64,000 nt of DNA from Mycolicibacterium vinylchloridicum (GTDB lineage Bacteria; Actinomycetota; Actinomycetes; Mycobacteriales; Mycobacteriaceae), in NCBI RefSeq assembly GCF_013404075.1, contig NZ_JACBJQ010000027.1:24129-88128 (forward strand), in the 5' to 3' direction. The notes below the pieces were generated by a model that had not been told where the DNA came from, searched no databases, and saw nothing but the letters and a program-made list of their open reading frames with translations. Of this stretch, positions 34,983-43,720 are shown in pieces (positions within the stretch are counted from its first letter, which is position 1; each line of letters begins with the position of its first letter). Both the position numbers and the translations under genes were made by a program.

Positions 34983-36038
34983 GTGAGCGATGGGGTGGAT
35001 GTGACCCAAGACGTACCCGGACCTAATCCAGCCGACGCTGGATCCGGAGAAGTCGTGGCTGAGCCCTTCCCGGAGAAGCCTTCGATCCCGACGAACCCGT
35101 CCGGACACACCAAGGTGCGGATCGGCGACCGGATCTTCCGGGGGCTGTCCGAAGGTGCCGGCATTTTCGTCATCGCGCTGATCGCCGCGATCGGCCTGTT
35201 CCTCGTCTGGCGTGCGGTACCGGCGCTGGGCCGCAACGAGGTGAACTTCTTCACCTACGGCGGCAACTGGGTCACCACCGATACCGCGCACATGCAGTTC
35301 GGCATCCTGGATCTGCTGCAGGTGACGGTGTTCGTCTCGCTGTTCGCACTCGTCCTGGCGATGCCAGTAGCGCTCGGTATCGCGATCTTCTTGACCCAGT
35401 ACGCCCCGCGCCGGGTATCCGGCCCGCTGGGCTACATGGTGGATCTGCTGGCCGCCGTGCCGTCGATCATCTACGGCGTCTGGGGCCTGTACGTGCTGGC
35501 CCCGGTGCTCAAGCCGTTCGCCATGTGGCTCAACGGCAATCTGAGCTGGATCTTCCTCTTCGACACCGGCAATGCGTCGGTGGCCGGCGGCGGCACGATC
35601 TTCACCGCCGGAATCGTGCTGGCGGTGATGATCCTGCCGATCATCACCGCCGTCACGCGCGAGGTGTTCGTCCAGACGCCGCGCGGTCAGATCGAGGCCG
35701 CACTGGCACTGGGTGCGACGCGCTGGGAAGTCGTCCGGACGACGGTGCTTCCGTTCGGACTGTCCGGCTATATCAGCGGCGCCATGCTCGGCTTGGGCCG
35801 CGCGCTCGGTGAGACGATCGCGCTGTTGATCATCCTGCGCGGCACGCAGAAGGCGTTCGGCTGGTCGCTGTTCGACGCCGGCTACACCTTCGCCAGCAAG
35901 ATCGCCTCGGCCGCTTCGGAATTCAATGATCAATACAAGGCAGGCGCCTACATCGCCGCCGGCCTGGTGTTGTTCATCCTGACGTTCGTGGTCAACTCGG
36001 CGGCCCGCGCCGCGGTGGCCGGAAGGGGGGCCCGATGA
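34983..36038 (+). CDS. pstC: Phosphate ABC transporter permease PstC
   Basis: Integral membrane permease of about 351 residues with six or more spans and the ABC-permease EAA loop EAALALGATRWEVVRTTVLP (about residue 240). Start GTG 34983 has GGAGAG six bases upstream and is preferred over GTG 34965 or ATG 34971. A Pro/Glu-rich cytoplasmic N-terminus of about 50 residues precedes the first span. The stop overlaps pstA (ATGA). Confidence 0.95.
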   Translation: MSDGVDVTQDVPGPNPADAGSGEVVAEPFPEKPSIPTNPSGHTKVRIGDRIFRGLSEGAGIFVIALIAAIGLFLVWRAVPALGRNEVNFFTYGGNWVTTDTAHMQFGILDLLQVTVFVSLFALVLAMPVALGIAIFLTQYAPRRVSGPLGYMVDLLAAVPSIIYGVWGLYVLAPVLKPFAMWLNGNLSWIFLFDTGNASVAGGGTIFTAGIVLAVMILPIITAVTREVFVQTPRGQIEAALALGATRWEVVRTTVLPFGLSGYISGAMLGLGRALGETIALLIILRGTQKAFGWSLFDAGYTFASKIASAASEFNDQYKAGAYIAAGLVLFILTFVVNSAARAAVAGRGAR

Positions 36039-36949
36039 CCTCGACGCTCGACAAGCCGGTCAAGGCGCCGACATTCCAGGCGGTGAGCCTGCGGCGCAAG
36101 GTGACCAACCAGACCGCCACCGTCCTGGTGACGCTGTCGGTGGTGGTCGCTGTGGTGCCGCTGATCTGGGTGCTGTACTCGGTGGTCACCAAGGGCCTCG
36201 GCATTGTCCTCGACAGCACCTGGTGGACGAACTCGCAGGCCGGGATGACGGCCTTCATGGCCGGCGGCGGTGTCTACCACGCCCTGGTGGGCACGGTCCT
36301 GCAAGGACTTTTCTGCGCGATCATCTCGATCCCGGTCGGCGTCTTCGTCGGTATCTACCTGGTCGAGTACGGCGGCGGCACCAAGCTGGGCAAGCTCACC
36401 ACGTTCATGGTGGACATCCTCACCGGCGTTCCCTCGATCGTCGCGGCGCTGTTCATCTACGCCCTGTGGGTCGCCACCCTGGGCTTCCAGCGGTCCGGCT
36501 TCGCGGTGTCGCTGGCGCTGGTGCTGCTGATGATCCCGGTGATCGTGCGCTCCACCGAGGAGATGCTGCGCATCGTTCCGATGGATCTGCGCGAGGCCAG
36601 CTATGCGCTGGGTGTGCCGAAGTGGAAAACCATTGCGCGCATTGTCATTCCGACGGCACTGTCGGGCATCGTCACCGGCGTCATGCTGGCGCTGGCCCGC
36701 GTGATGGGGGAGACGGCACCACTGTTGATCCTGGTCGGCTACTCCCAAGCGATGAACTTCGACATGTTCAACGGATTCATGGGCTCGTTGCCCGGCATGA
36801 TGTACGACCAGACGTCGGCCGGTGCGGGTGCCAACCCTGTTCCGACCGACCGACTCTGGGGCGCGGCGCTGACGCTGATCGTTTTGATCGCGCTTCTCAA
36901 CGTCGGTGCGCGCTTCATCGCCAAATTCTTTGCCCCGAAAAAGGTTTAG
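36035..36949 (+). CDS. pstA: Phosphate ABC transporter permease PstA
   Basis: A 304-residue permease partner of PstC. Family segments are VPSIVAALFIYALWV, the EAA loop EASYALGVPKWKTIARIVIP (about residue 190) and the GETAPLLIL span. ATG 36035 overlaps the pstC stop. pstB follows nine bases after its stop. Confidence 0.95.
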   Translation: MTSTLDKPVKAPTFQAVSLRRKVTNQTATVLVTLSVVVAVVPLIWVLYSVVTKGLGIVLDSTWWTNSQAGMTAFMAGGGVYHALVGTVLQGLFCAIISIPVGVFVGIYLVEYGGGTKLGKLTTFMVDILTGVPSIVAALFIYALWVATLGFQRSGFAVSLALVLLMIPVIVRSTEEMLRIVPMDLREASYALGVPKWKTIARIVIPTALSGIVTGVMLALARVMGETAPLLILVGYSQAMNFDMFNGFMGSLPGMMYDQTSAGAGANPVPTDRLWGAALTLIVLIALLNVGARFIAKFFAPKKV

Positions 36950-36958
36950 GAGCTTTCG

Positions 36959-37735
36959 ATGGCCAAGCGGCTTGATCTCAAAGACGTCAACATCTACTAC
37001 GGCAGCTTCCACGCTGTCGCCGACGTGTCGCTGGCGGTGCCGCCGCGCAACGTGACCGCGTTCATCGGCCCGTCGGGCTGCGGCAAGTCCACCGTGCTGC
37101 GCACGCTCAACCGCATGCACGAGGTGATCCCGGGCGCCCGGGTCGAGGGCTCGGTGCTGCTCGACGGTGAGGACATCTACGGCTCCGGCGTCGATCCGGT
37201 TGGTGTGCGCAAGACCATCGGCATGGTCTTCCAGCGCCCGAATCCGTTCCCCACCATGTCGATTCGCGACAACGTGGTGGCTGGGCTGAAGCTGCAGGGC
37301 GTGCGCAACAAGAAGGTGCTCGACGAAACCTGCGAGCGCTCGCTCAAGGGCGCCAACCTGTGGAACGAGGTCAAGGACCGGCTAGAGAAGCCCGGTGGCG
37401 GCCTGTCCGGCGGTCAGCAGCAGCGCCTGTGCATCGCCCGTGCCATCGCCGTGCAGCCCGACGTGCTGCTGATGGACGAGCCGTGTTCGGCGCTCGACCC
37501 GATCTCCACGCTGGCGATCGAGGACCTGATCGGTGAGCTCAAGCAGGAGTTCACGATCGTCATCGTCACGCACAACATGCAGCAGGCCGCCCGCGTCAGC
37601 GATCAGACCGCATTCTTCAACCTGGAAGCCACCGGCAAGCCCGGCAAGCTGGTCGAGATCGACGACACCGAGAAGATCTTCTCCAACCCGAGCCAGAAGG
37701 CCACCGAGGACTACATCTCGGGCCGCTTCGGCTAG
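36959..37735 (+). CDS. pstB: Phosphate ABC transporter ATP-binding protein PstB
   Basis: ATPase of 258 residues that powers phosphate uptake. Walker A is GPSGCGKST (about residue 37), Q-loop FQRPNPFP, signature LSGGQQQRL, Walker B LLMDEPCSALD, and switch His in VTHNMQQA. ATG 36959 follows a weak AGGAG. It is the last gene of pstSCAB and ends at a bidirectional terminator shared with the convergent phoU. Confidence 0.96.
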   Translation: MAKRLDLKDVNIYYGSFHAVADVSLAVPPRNVTAFIGPSGCGKSTVLRTLNRMHEVIPGARVEGSVLLDGEDIYGSGVDPVGVRKTIGMVFQRPNPFPTMSIRDNVVAGLKLQGVRNKKVLDETCERSLKGANLWNEVKDRLEKPGGGLSGGQQQRLCIARAIAVQPDVLLMDEPCSALDPISTLAIEDLIGELKQEFTIVIVTHNMQQAARVSDQTAFFNLEATGKPGKLVEIDDTEKIFSNPSQKATEDYISGRFG

Positions 37736-37747
37736 GCCGACCGCAGA

Positions 37748-37788
37748 ACGAAAAATCCGGTATCGCACTGCGATACCGGATTTTTCGT
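37748..37788. terminator. Bidirectional terminator between pstB and phoU
   Basis: A perfect stem of 17 bp or more runs CGAAAAATCCGGTATCG (37749-37765) against CGATACCGGATTTTTCG (37771-37787) with a five-base CACTG loop. The A-run on one side and T-run on the other suit intrinsic termination on both strands, which is unusually canonical for a mycobacterium. Confidence 0.9.
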
Positions 37789-37804
37789 GCTTCGAGGCGA
37801 AGCC

Positions 37805-38470
37805 TCAGTAGGTCGGAATCTCTTCCTCTTCGGGCAGACGGCCGGTGACCTGGAAGATCACTCGCCGGGAGATCTCCACGGCATGATCGGCAAAGCGCTC
37901 GTAGAACCGGCCCAGCAGTGTCACGTCGACCGCGGCGGCCACGCCATGCTTCCACTCGCGATCCATCAGCACGGTGAACAGATGCCGATGTAGATCGTCC
38001 ATCGCGTCGTCTTCCTCGCGGATGCGACGGGCCTTCTCCGGATCCCGGGACAGCAGGACCTCTTGCGCACTATTGCCCAATTCGACTGCAACACGGCCCA
38101 TTTCGGCAAAGTAGCCGTTCACTTCCTCGGGCAGCGCGTGCTGCGGGTGCCGACGGCGGGCGATCTTGGCGACGTGCAGTGCCAGAGCTCCCATCCGGTC
38201 GACATCAGCGACGATCTGAATCGAGCTCACGATCGCCCGCAGATCGCCGGCCACCGGCGCCTGCAGAGCCAGCAGCACGAAGGCCGCTTCCTCGGCGCGG
38301 GCGCTGGCCGAGGAGATCTGATCGTGGTCGGTGATGACCTGTTCGGCGAGCACCAGGTCGGCCTGGAGCAGCGCCTGAGTCGCCCGTTCCATCGCGACCC
38401 CGGCCAGCCGACACATGTCCGCCAGCTGGTTGGTCAGAGCATCGAGTTGCTCGTGGTACGCGGTCCGCAT
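37805..38470 (-). CDS. phoU: Phosphate-signalling protein PhoU
   Basis: A 221-residue helical bundle of two PhoU repeats that represses the phosphate regulon through the SenX3/PhoR-type kinase and PstB. The first repeat starts MRTAYHEQLDALTNQLADMCR; RFADHAVEISRRV (PhoU metal-binding region) closes the second. ATG 38470 is preferred over an upstream in-frame Met. Transcribed towards pstB, from a PHO-box-like promoter. phoY2-like in M. tuberculosis. Confidence 0.93.
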   Translation of the reverse strand: MRTAYHEQLDALTNQLADMCRLAGVAMERATQALLQADLVLAEQVITDHDQISSASARAEEAAFVLLALQAPVAGDLRAIVSSIQIVADVDRMGALALHVAKIARRRHPQHALPEEVNGYFAEMGRVAVELGNSAQEVLLSRDPEKARRIREEDDAMDDLHRHLFTVLMDREWKHGVAAAVDVTLLGRFYERFADHAVEISRRVIFQVTGRLPEEEEIPTY

Positions 38471-38501
38471 AGCTCCCACCCTACTTTCTGCCTGTGCGCT
38501 C

Positions 38502-38537
38502 AGTATGTGCAGGCAGGGTGAACGAACGGTGAATGAA
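38502..38537 (-). promoter_or_regulatory. PHO-box-like repeats and -10 of phoU
   Basis: On the minus strand TTCATTCACCG (38537-38527) and TTCGTTCACCC (38526-38516) form an 11-bp direct repeat sharing the TTCACC core of the pstS box. A CATACT -10-like element lies at 38507-38502. It suggests that phoU and pstSCAB are controlled by the same phosphate regulator. Confidence 0.6.
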
Positions 38538-38561
38538 AGCAAACCCCTCGTGCGGGCGGCG

Positions 38562-40583
38562 CTATTCGCAGGTGACGTCCGCTGCGTTGGTGACGGTGAG
38601 ATCCTCGGGCAACTGGGTGGGGGTGCTGTTGGAGTTGTGACTGACGTGAACGCTGACCGTCGATCCGCTCGGCGGCGGGGCTCCGACGGCGCTGAAATCG
38701 GGGCCGAGAACCACCTGCACGGTGTTCTTCAGGCCGTCCACCCGCTCCATCTGTGCGTTCGGGAATGCTGCGGCCACCGTGGCGGCGGCCTGCTCATTGC
38801 CCGCCGAGAACATGATTGTCGTCGAGTTGACGGCGCTGCCGGTGTAGTCGTCGGGTTGCAGCACGCGGAAACCGTGTTCGCGCAGTGCGGCGGCCGCGGT
38901 GGCGCCCAGCCCGTCCTGGCCGGTGGCATTCGAGACCTGCACGCTGATGTCCTGCGGATCGGTGGTCACCGCGTTGACCAGCTCGGTCTGGGTGGTTTCG
39001 GCAGGCTGCTCGGTGGGATTCGGTTTGGCGGCCTGCAGGGTCTGCTGCGCCGCGGTCAGCGGGCTGGTCGTCGCGTTGGTGTCGTTCTCGCCGGGCAGCG
39101 GATCGTCGTTGATGATCGCGTCGAACAAGCTGCGGATGTCCTCGGTGCGCGGCGGCTCGTTGCCGTCGGCGTCGGTGATCCCGGTGGTCGGGACGGTGAC
39201 GAAGGTGATCCGGCCGGCGTTGACGCCCTGCAGTGACTGCCCGAGGTCGACGAGGTCCTTCGTCCGGACGTTGTCGACGTAGGTGTCGTCGATGAACATG
39301 TTGACCACGTTGTTGAGTTTGCTGAGGCTGAACAGCGTGTCCTTGGAGATGATCGAGCGCAGCAGCGAGGACAGGAACAGCTGCTGGCGTTTGATCCGGC
39401 CGTAGTCACCGTTGACCTCGGTGGTGACCTGGCGGGCGCGCACGTAGTTCAGCGCGGTGTGCCCGTCGAGCGTTTGGTGCCCGGCACTGGCGAGCACCGT
39501 ACCCAGCTCGTAGTCATCCAGCGGGGTGGTGCTGCACACGTCGACCCCGCCGAGGGCGTCGACCATCTTGGAGAACCCGGCGAAGTCGACCGCCATGAAC
39601 CGGTTGATCGACAGGCCCGACATCTTCTGGATGACCTTGACCAGGCACTTCGGTCCGCCGTAGGCGTACGCCGAGTTCAGCTTCGTCTCGGTGTAGCGGT
39701 AGTCGTCACTCATCTCGCCGGTGAACTTGTCGAGAACCGGACCGTACTTGCCGCTGTCGGGGTCCCAGGCCTGGCAGTAGGCCGGCGTGATCGCCAGGTC
39801 CCGGGGGAAGGACACCGCGACGACGCGCTTGCGGTCGGCGGGGACGTTGACCAGCATGACGGTGTCCGAGCGGGCGCCATAGGCATCCTCAGTTGTGCCG
39901 GCACCGATCTCACCGTTGGCGCCGGTCCGGGTGTCGACACCGACGATCAGGAAGTTCTCGTCGCCGAACTGGGCGTTGGGATCGACGATGTCGCGCGAGT
40001 CGGGATCCAGCGCCGCGACGTTGCGCAGCAGGTCGTTCTTGGTGGACTGCCACTGCCAGGCACCGCCGGTCAGCACGAGGGCCGACACCGCGAAGATCGC
40101 CGCCGCCGACCGGCCGGCCACCAGGACGGGCTTGAGTGCCGCGCTCGTCTTTTTCTTCGCGCGCCGGGGCGCCTCGGCCGGGTCGGGGTCGGCGACCAGC
40201 GGGCCCCTGGCGCGGTTGAGCGCCTCGAGGTCGGGCACTTCGTCGGCGTAGGCGGCGATCGCGACGGGAATGGGCACCGTGAGATCGGCGGAGTCGTCGA
40301 AGAATGGGCGTTCTTCTGTTTCGTCGGCGGGCGGGGCTTCAGAGCGACGGTGAGTGGGCTCGACCGCGGGGGCGGAGCCCGACAGCTTGGCGATCAGGTC
40401 AGCGACGGCCACGCCCTGGGAGTGGTTACCGCTTGGCGAGTCCGTGTCCGGGGCGCGGTGTGATGCTGCCGACGCCCGCTCCCACGGGGCGGCTCCGGCG
40501 CCCGATCGGGGTGCCCGGGCCACCCGCTCGCCGTCGTCGGGCGCGCGGTGCTGGCCAGGCGTGGCGTTGCCGCCATCACTCAT
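38562..40583 (-). CDS. LytR-CpsA-Psr (LCP) wall ligase with LytR_C domain
   Basis: A 673-residue membrane protein: a long Pro/Ser-rich cytoplasmic N-terminus, one transmembrane helix (SAAAIFAVSALVLTGGAWQW, about residue 170), then an extracytoplasmic LCP domain and a C-terminal LytR_C domain. LCP motifs include DENFLIVGVDTRTG, GARSDTVMLVNV, SFPRDL and INRFMAVDF. LCP enzymes attach arabinogalactan to peptidoglycan in mycobacteria. ATG 40583 (GGAGG upstream) is preferred to TTG 40763, which lacks a site. Confidence 0.9.
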   Translation of the reverse strand: MSDGGNATPGQHRAPDDGERVARAPRSGAGAAPWERASAASHRAPDTDSPSGNHSQGVAVADLIAKLSGSAPAVEPTHRRSEAPPADETEERPFFDDSADLTVPIPVAIAAYADEVPDLEALNRARGPLVADPDPAEAPRRAKKKTSAALKPVLVAGRSAAAIFAVSALVLTGGAWQWQSTKNDLLRNVAALDPDSRDIVDPNAQFGDENFLIVGVDTRTGANGEIGAGTTEDAYGARSDTVMLVNVPADRKRVVAVSFPRDLAITPAYCQAWDPDSGKYGPVLDKFTGEMSDDYRYTETKLNSAYAYGGPKCLVKVIQKMSGLSINRFMAVDFAGFSKMVDALGGVDVCSTTPLDDYELGTVLASAGHQTLDGHTALNYVRARQVTTEVNGDYGRIKRQQLFLSSLLRSIISKDTLFSLSKLNNVVNMFIDDTYVDNVRTKDLVDLGQSLQGVNAGRITFVTVPTTGITDADGNEPPRTEDIRSLFDAIINDDPLPGENDTNATTSPLTAAQQTLQAAKPNPTEQPAETTQTELVNAVTTDPQDISVQVSNATGQDGLGATAAAALREHGFRVLQPDDYTGSAVNSTTIMFSAGNEQAAATVAAAFPNAQMERVDGLKNTVQVVLGPDFSAVGAPPPSGSTVSVHVSHNSNSTPTQLPEDLTVTNAADVTCE

Positions 40584-40807
40584 GTTCCAGTCGCCTCCGA
40601 CTCTGGTGCGGTCTTGCGCGTTCACGCGCGTGCGGTTGTATCGCCAGTGCGGCCGGGCGCCGATGCGCGGCCGTCTCAACCGTTCTATGTCTTGTAGCAG
40701 TACTCGGTAGGGGTCCGCCACTCCAGCGGTCCGCACAACAAGATCATCATCGTACTGAGACAACCCCGCCGGCCGCTAGCTCGCACAGATGTCGAGACCG
40801 TCTCGGT

Positions 40808-41902
40808 TCAGCCGCCGGAGTGCATGACATCGGCGCCTGCCGGCACGGTGCAGTCGTCCGGATCGTCGAGCCAGCCCTCAGGGAGTGTGACGGACGTCGC
40901 AGATCCCTGACGTCCGCGCGGCCCGGTCGCTGCGTCGGGGAACGGGACGTCGCGATCGAGCTTGCCGAGCAGGCTGTCGAGCTCGGCCAAGGTCTTGACC
41001 AGTGCCAAAGCTCGCCTGACCTCGGCGCCGGCCGGAAATCCGTGCAGATACCAGGCGACGTGCTTGCGGATGTCCCGCATGCCCTTGTCCTCGCCGAAGT
41101 GATCGGCCAGCAGTTCGCCGTGGCGGCGGACGATATCGGTGACCTCGCCCAGCGTCGGGGGCGTCGGCGTGGGCGAGCCGGTGAAGGCTGCCGAGAGTTC
41201 GGCGAACAGCCACGGCCGGCCCAGGCATCCACGGCCGATGACGACTCCGTCACATCCGGTCGAAGCCATCATCGCCAGCGCGTCGTTGGCCTCGAAGATA
41301 TCGCCGTTGCCGAGCACCGGAATCGTGCTCACCGCCTCCTTGAGGCGTGCGATCTCGTCCCAGTCGGCGGTTCCCGAGTAGCGCTGGGCGGCGGTTCTGG
41401 CGTGCAGCGCGACGGCGGCGGCGCCTTCCTGTTCGGCGATCCGGCCGGCGTCCAAGTGCGTGCGATGGGCGTCGTCGATCCCGATCCGGAACTTCACCGT
41501 CACGGGTACCGAGGTGCCCTCGGTCGCGCGGACGGCGGCCGCCACGATCTGACCGAACAGGCGCCGCTTGTAGGGCAGTGCGGCACCGCCGCCGCGCCGG
41601 GTGACCTTGGGCACCGGGCAGCCGAAGTTCATGTCGATGTGATCGGCGAGGTCCTCGGTGACGATCATCCGGGCGGCTTCATAGGTGGTGGCCGGGTCCA
41701 CGGTGTAGAGCTGCAGCGAGCGCGGCGATTCCTGCGGGGCGAACGTCGTCATGTGCATCGTTACGGGGTGCCGCTCGACGAGGGCGCGGGCGGTCACCAT
41801 CTCGCAGACGTAGAGCCCGCTGACGGTTCCGGCCCGGGCTTCCTCGAGCTCGCGGCACAGCGTGCGGAACGCGACGTTGGTGACACCGGCCATCGGCGCC
41901 AA
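40808..41902 (-). CDS. dusB: tRNA-dihydrouridine synthase (start codon unclear)
   Basis: FMN enzyme that reduces U to dihydrouridine in tRNA. Family blocks: APMAGVTNVAFRTLCRE, HIDMNFGCPVPKV with the catalytic Cys, VKFRIGIDD and VLGNGDI. The TTG at 41902 lies inside the conserved core: the homologous N-terminus (LRIGPFALRSPVVLAPM) continues in frame to about 41941, but upstream I see no ATG, GTG or TTG before the frame enters the desA1 coding region. CTG 41941 or a rare ATA at 41971 are possible starts. Confidence 0.88.
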   Translation of the reverse strand: MAPMAGVTNVAFRTLCRELEEARAGTVSGLYVCEMVTARALVERHPVTMHMTTFAPQESPRSLQLYTVDPATTYEAARMIVTEDLADHIDMNFGCPVPKVTRRGGGAALPYKRRLFGQIVAAAVRATEGTSVPVTVKFRIGIDDAHRTHLDAGRIAEQEGAAAVALHARTAAQRYSGTADWDEIARLKEAVSTIPVLGNGDIFEANDALAMMASTGCDGVVIGRGCLGRPWLFAELSAAFTGSPTPTPPTLGEVTDIVRRHGELLADHFGEDKGMRDIRKHVAWYLHGFPAGAEVRRALALVKTLAELDSLLGKLDRDVPFPDAATGPRGRQGSATSVTLPEGWLDDPDDCTVPAGADVMHSGG

Positions 41903-41967
41903 GACAACCGGGCTGCGGAGGGCGAAGGGCCCGATCCGCAGCCCGGTGGCGGCAGGTGCAGTGTCGA

Positions 41968-42963
41968 CTATGTCGCCGCCCCTGCCAGTGCCTTGGCGCT
42001 GCGCTTCTCGGCCAGGCGTGCGTCACGTTCGAGCTTGCGCATCTTGGCCTCCTCGAACTTGTCGCAGGTCTCTTCGAGCTCCTTGATCAAAACCGCCAGG
42101 TCGTCGCGCATCTCAGCGGCTTCGCCGGTGAAGTCGTCGCGCTCGAAGATGCGCCACTTCTTGAGCACCGGCATCACCACATCGTCGAGGTGGATGCGCG
42201 GGTCGTAGACGCCGCCCATGGCGATGACGACGGCCTTGCGACGGAAATCGGGCACGGTGTAGCCGGGCATCTTGAAGTTCTTCAGCACCCGGTGCAGCGA
42301 CTTCATCGCCTGGTTCGGGGCCACGTCGAAGCCGGCCTCGCTCACGTCGCGGTAGAAGATCATGTGCAGGTTCTCGTCATTGGAGATCCTGGCCAGCAGC
42401 TGTTCGGCGACCGGGTCACTGCAGGCCTTACCGGTGTTGCGGTGCGACACCCGGGTGGCCAGCTCCTGGAAGCTGACGTACATGACGGAGTCGAACAGGC
42501 TCTCGGCGAACAGATCGCCCTGCTGGTTCTGGCCCGGGGAGAAGCCGCGGGTCATCTGCTCCATCCGCAGCTCTTCGAGCTCGACCGGATCGCAGTTGCG
42601 GGTGACCACCAGGTAGTCGCGAATCGAGATTCCGTGGCGGTTCTCCTCGGCGGTCCACCGGTTGACCCAGTAGCCCCACGGGCCGTCCATGGAGAAGTTC
42701 ATCGCGATCTCGCGGTGATAGGCAGGCAGGTTGTCCTCGGTGAGGAGGTTCTGGATCAACGCCGTGCGCGCGACTTCGGACAGCTTGGACTGCTCGGGAT
42801 CCCAGTCCTGGCCGCCGAGTGCGTAGTAGTTCTTGCCGTCCGACCACGGGATGTAGTCGTGTGGGTTCCAGTCCTTCATCATCGTCATGTGGCGGTTGAT
42901 GAGCTTCTCCGCCACCGGTTCCAGCTCACGCAGGAGATCGAGGTCGGTCAGGTCTTGCGACAT
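41968..42963 (-). CDS. desA1: Acyl-ACP desaturase (DesA1 type)
   Basis: A 331-residue di-iron desaturase-like protein needed for mycolic acid desaturation in mycobacteria. The iron ligands are in the EENRHG motif (about residue 107) and the later DENLH (about 197), with further ligands near ELE and FQE. ATG 42963 has GGAGGG as ribosome binding site. The promoter carries an inverted repeat at its start point. dusB follows downstream. Confidence 0.94.
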   Translation of the reverse strand: MSQDLTDLDLLRELEPVAEKLINRHMTMMKDWNPHDYIPWSDGKNYYALGGQDWDPEQSKLSEVARTALIQNLLTEDNLPAYHREIAMNFSMDGPWGYWVNRWTAEENRHGISIRDYLVVTRNCDPVELEELRMEQMTRGFSPGQNQQGDLFAESLFDSVMYVSFQELATRVSHRNTGKACSDPVAEQLLARISNDENLHMIFYRDVSEAGFDVAPNQAMKSLHRVLKNFKMPGYTVPDFRRKAVVIAMGGVYDPRIHLDDVVMPVLKKWRIFERDDFTGEAAEMRDDLAVLIKELEETCDKFEEAKMRKLERDARLAEKRSAKALAGAAT

Positions 42964-42986
42964 GGACCCTCCAGTTATCTGTGCCT

Positions 42987-43005
42987 AGTGGTTGCACTCA
43001 ATATA
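42987..43005 (-). promoter_or_regulatory. Promoter and operator-like inverted repeat before desA1
   Basis: TATATT (43005-43000, minus strand) is a -10 candidate. The inverted repeat AGTG-GTTG-CACT at 42987-42998 covers the expected start point near 42993, a position suited to repression. DesA1 is known to be controlled by an acyl-CoA-responsive TetR regulator (MadR) in mycobacteria; binding here is inferred. Confidence 0.45.
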
Positions 43006-43131
43006 TCTGTGTATCTCGGTGACATTCAAGTTCCGCGGCCTGGCATGTTGTTCAGGCCCGGGGTCTGGGACGGCGCGATAGGCTGCTGGCCTATCAGTCG
43101 GGGGCGTTTTGTGGTGTGTCTTGGGGGAGCA

Positions 43132-43581
43132 ATGAAGCGATCTGCCATCGGTATGGGTGCCGTCGTGGCCGCCGGTTTCGCCCTGGCGCTCGCGGGCGTC
43201 GCGCACGCGGACAACGAATACGCCGGCCAGACGTACGCCGAAGCGCAGCAGGCAATTCAACAGACGGGTGGCACCGACACCATCGCCACCGTCGTCGGCG
43301 ATCAACTGCCCACCACTCAGTGCCAGGTGACGGGCTCACGAAACGCGAGCTTCTTGGACGCCAGCGGCACCAATCCGGGTGGTCGCGTGCTTCTGGATCT
43401 CAATTGCAATGAAGGTGTCGCAAGCCCCGGGAATCCCGGCAACTCGGCAGCTAGTCCTCAGGGTCAGCAGACTTTGCAGGATCAACAAGCCCAGCAGCAG
43501 GCGCAGCAGCAGCAGAACGTGGGCGACGAATTGCTTCAGTCCGGCGACGCGGCCCAGCCGGTCCCGATACCTGGCAGATAA
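43132..43581 (+). CDS. Secreted protein, tandem paralogue 1
   Basis: A 149-residue exported protein: signal peptide MKRSAIGMGAVVAAGFALAL with cleavage after HA (GVAHA), then NEYAGQTYAEAQQAI, IATVVGDQLPTTQCQVTGSR and LLDLNCNEG with two Cys, and a Gln-rich tail (DQQAQQQAQQQQ). It shares the domain with the next gene. ATG 43132 follows GGGGGA. Function unknown; the TYAEA-IATVVG core recalls PASTA-like small domains. Confidence 0.8.
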   Translation: MKRSAIGMGAVVAAGFALALAGVAHADNEYAGQTYAEAQQAIQQTGGTDTIATVVGDQLPTTQCQVTGSRNASFLDASGTNPGGRVLLDLNCNEGVASPGNPGNSAASPQGQQTLQDQQAQQQAQQQQNVGDELLQSGDAAQPVPIPGR

Positions 43582-43720
43582 CCGAAGACGCATTGCGTAT
43601 CGGCCCTCGACTTTCAGTCCTGCGAGGTCCGATCCACTGGAGTACCATTTGCGCACTGGTCCCACCAGTGTTTCGTACGCTAATGCACAGGCAACGCACA
43701 TGTCCGGAGGTCGTAAGAAC

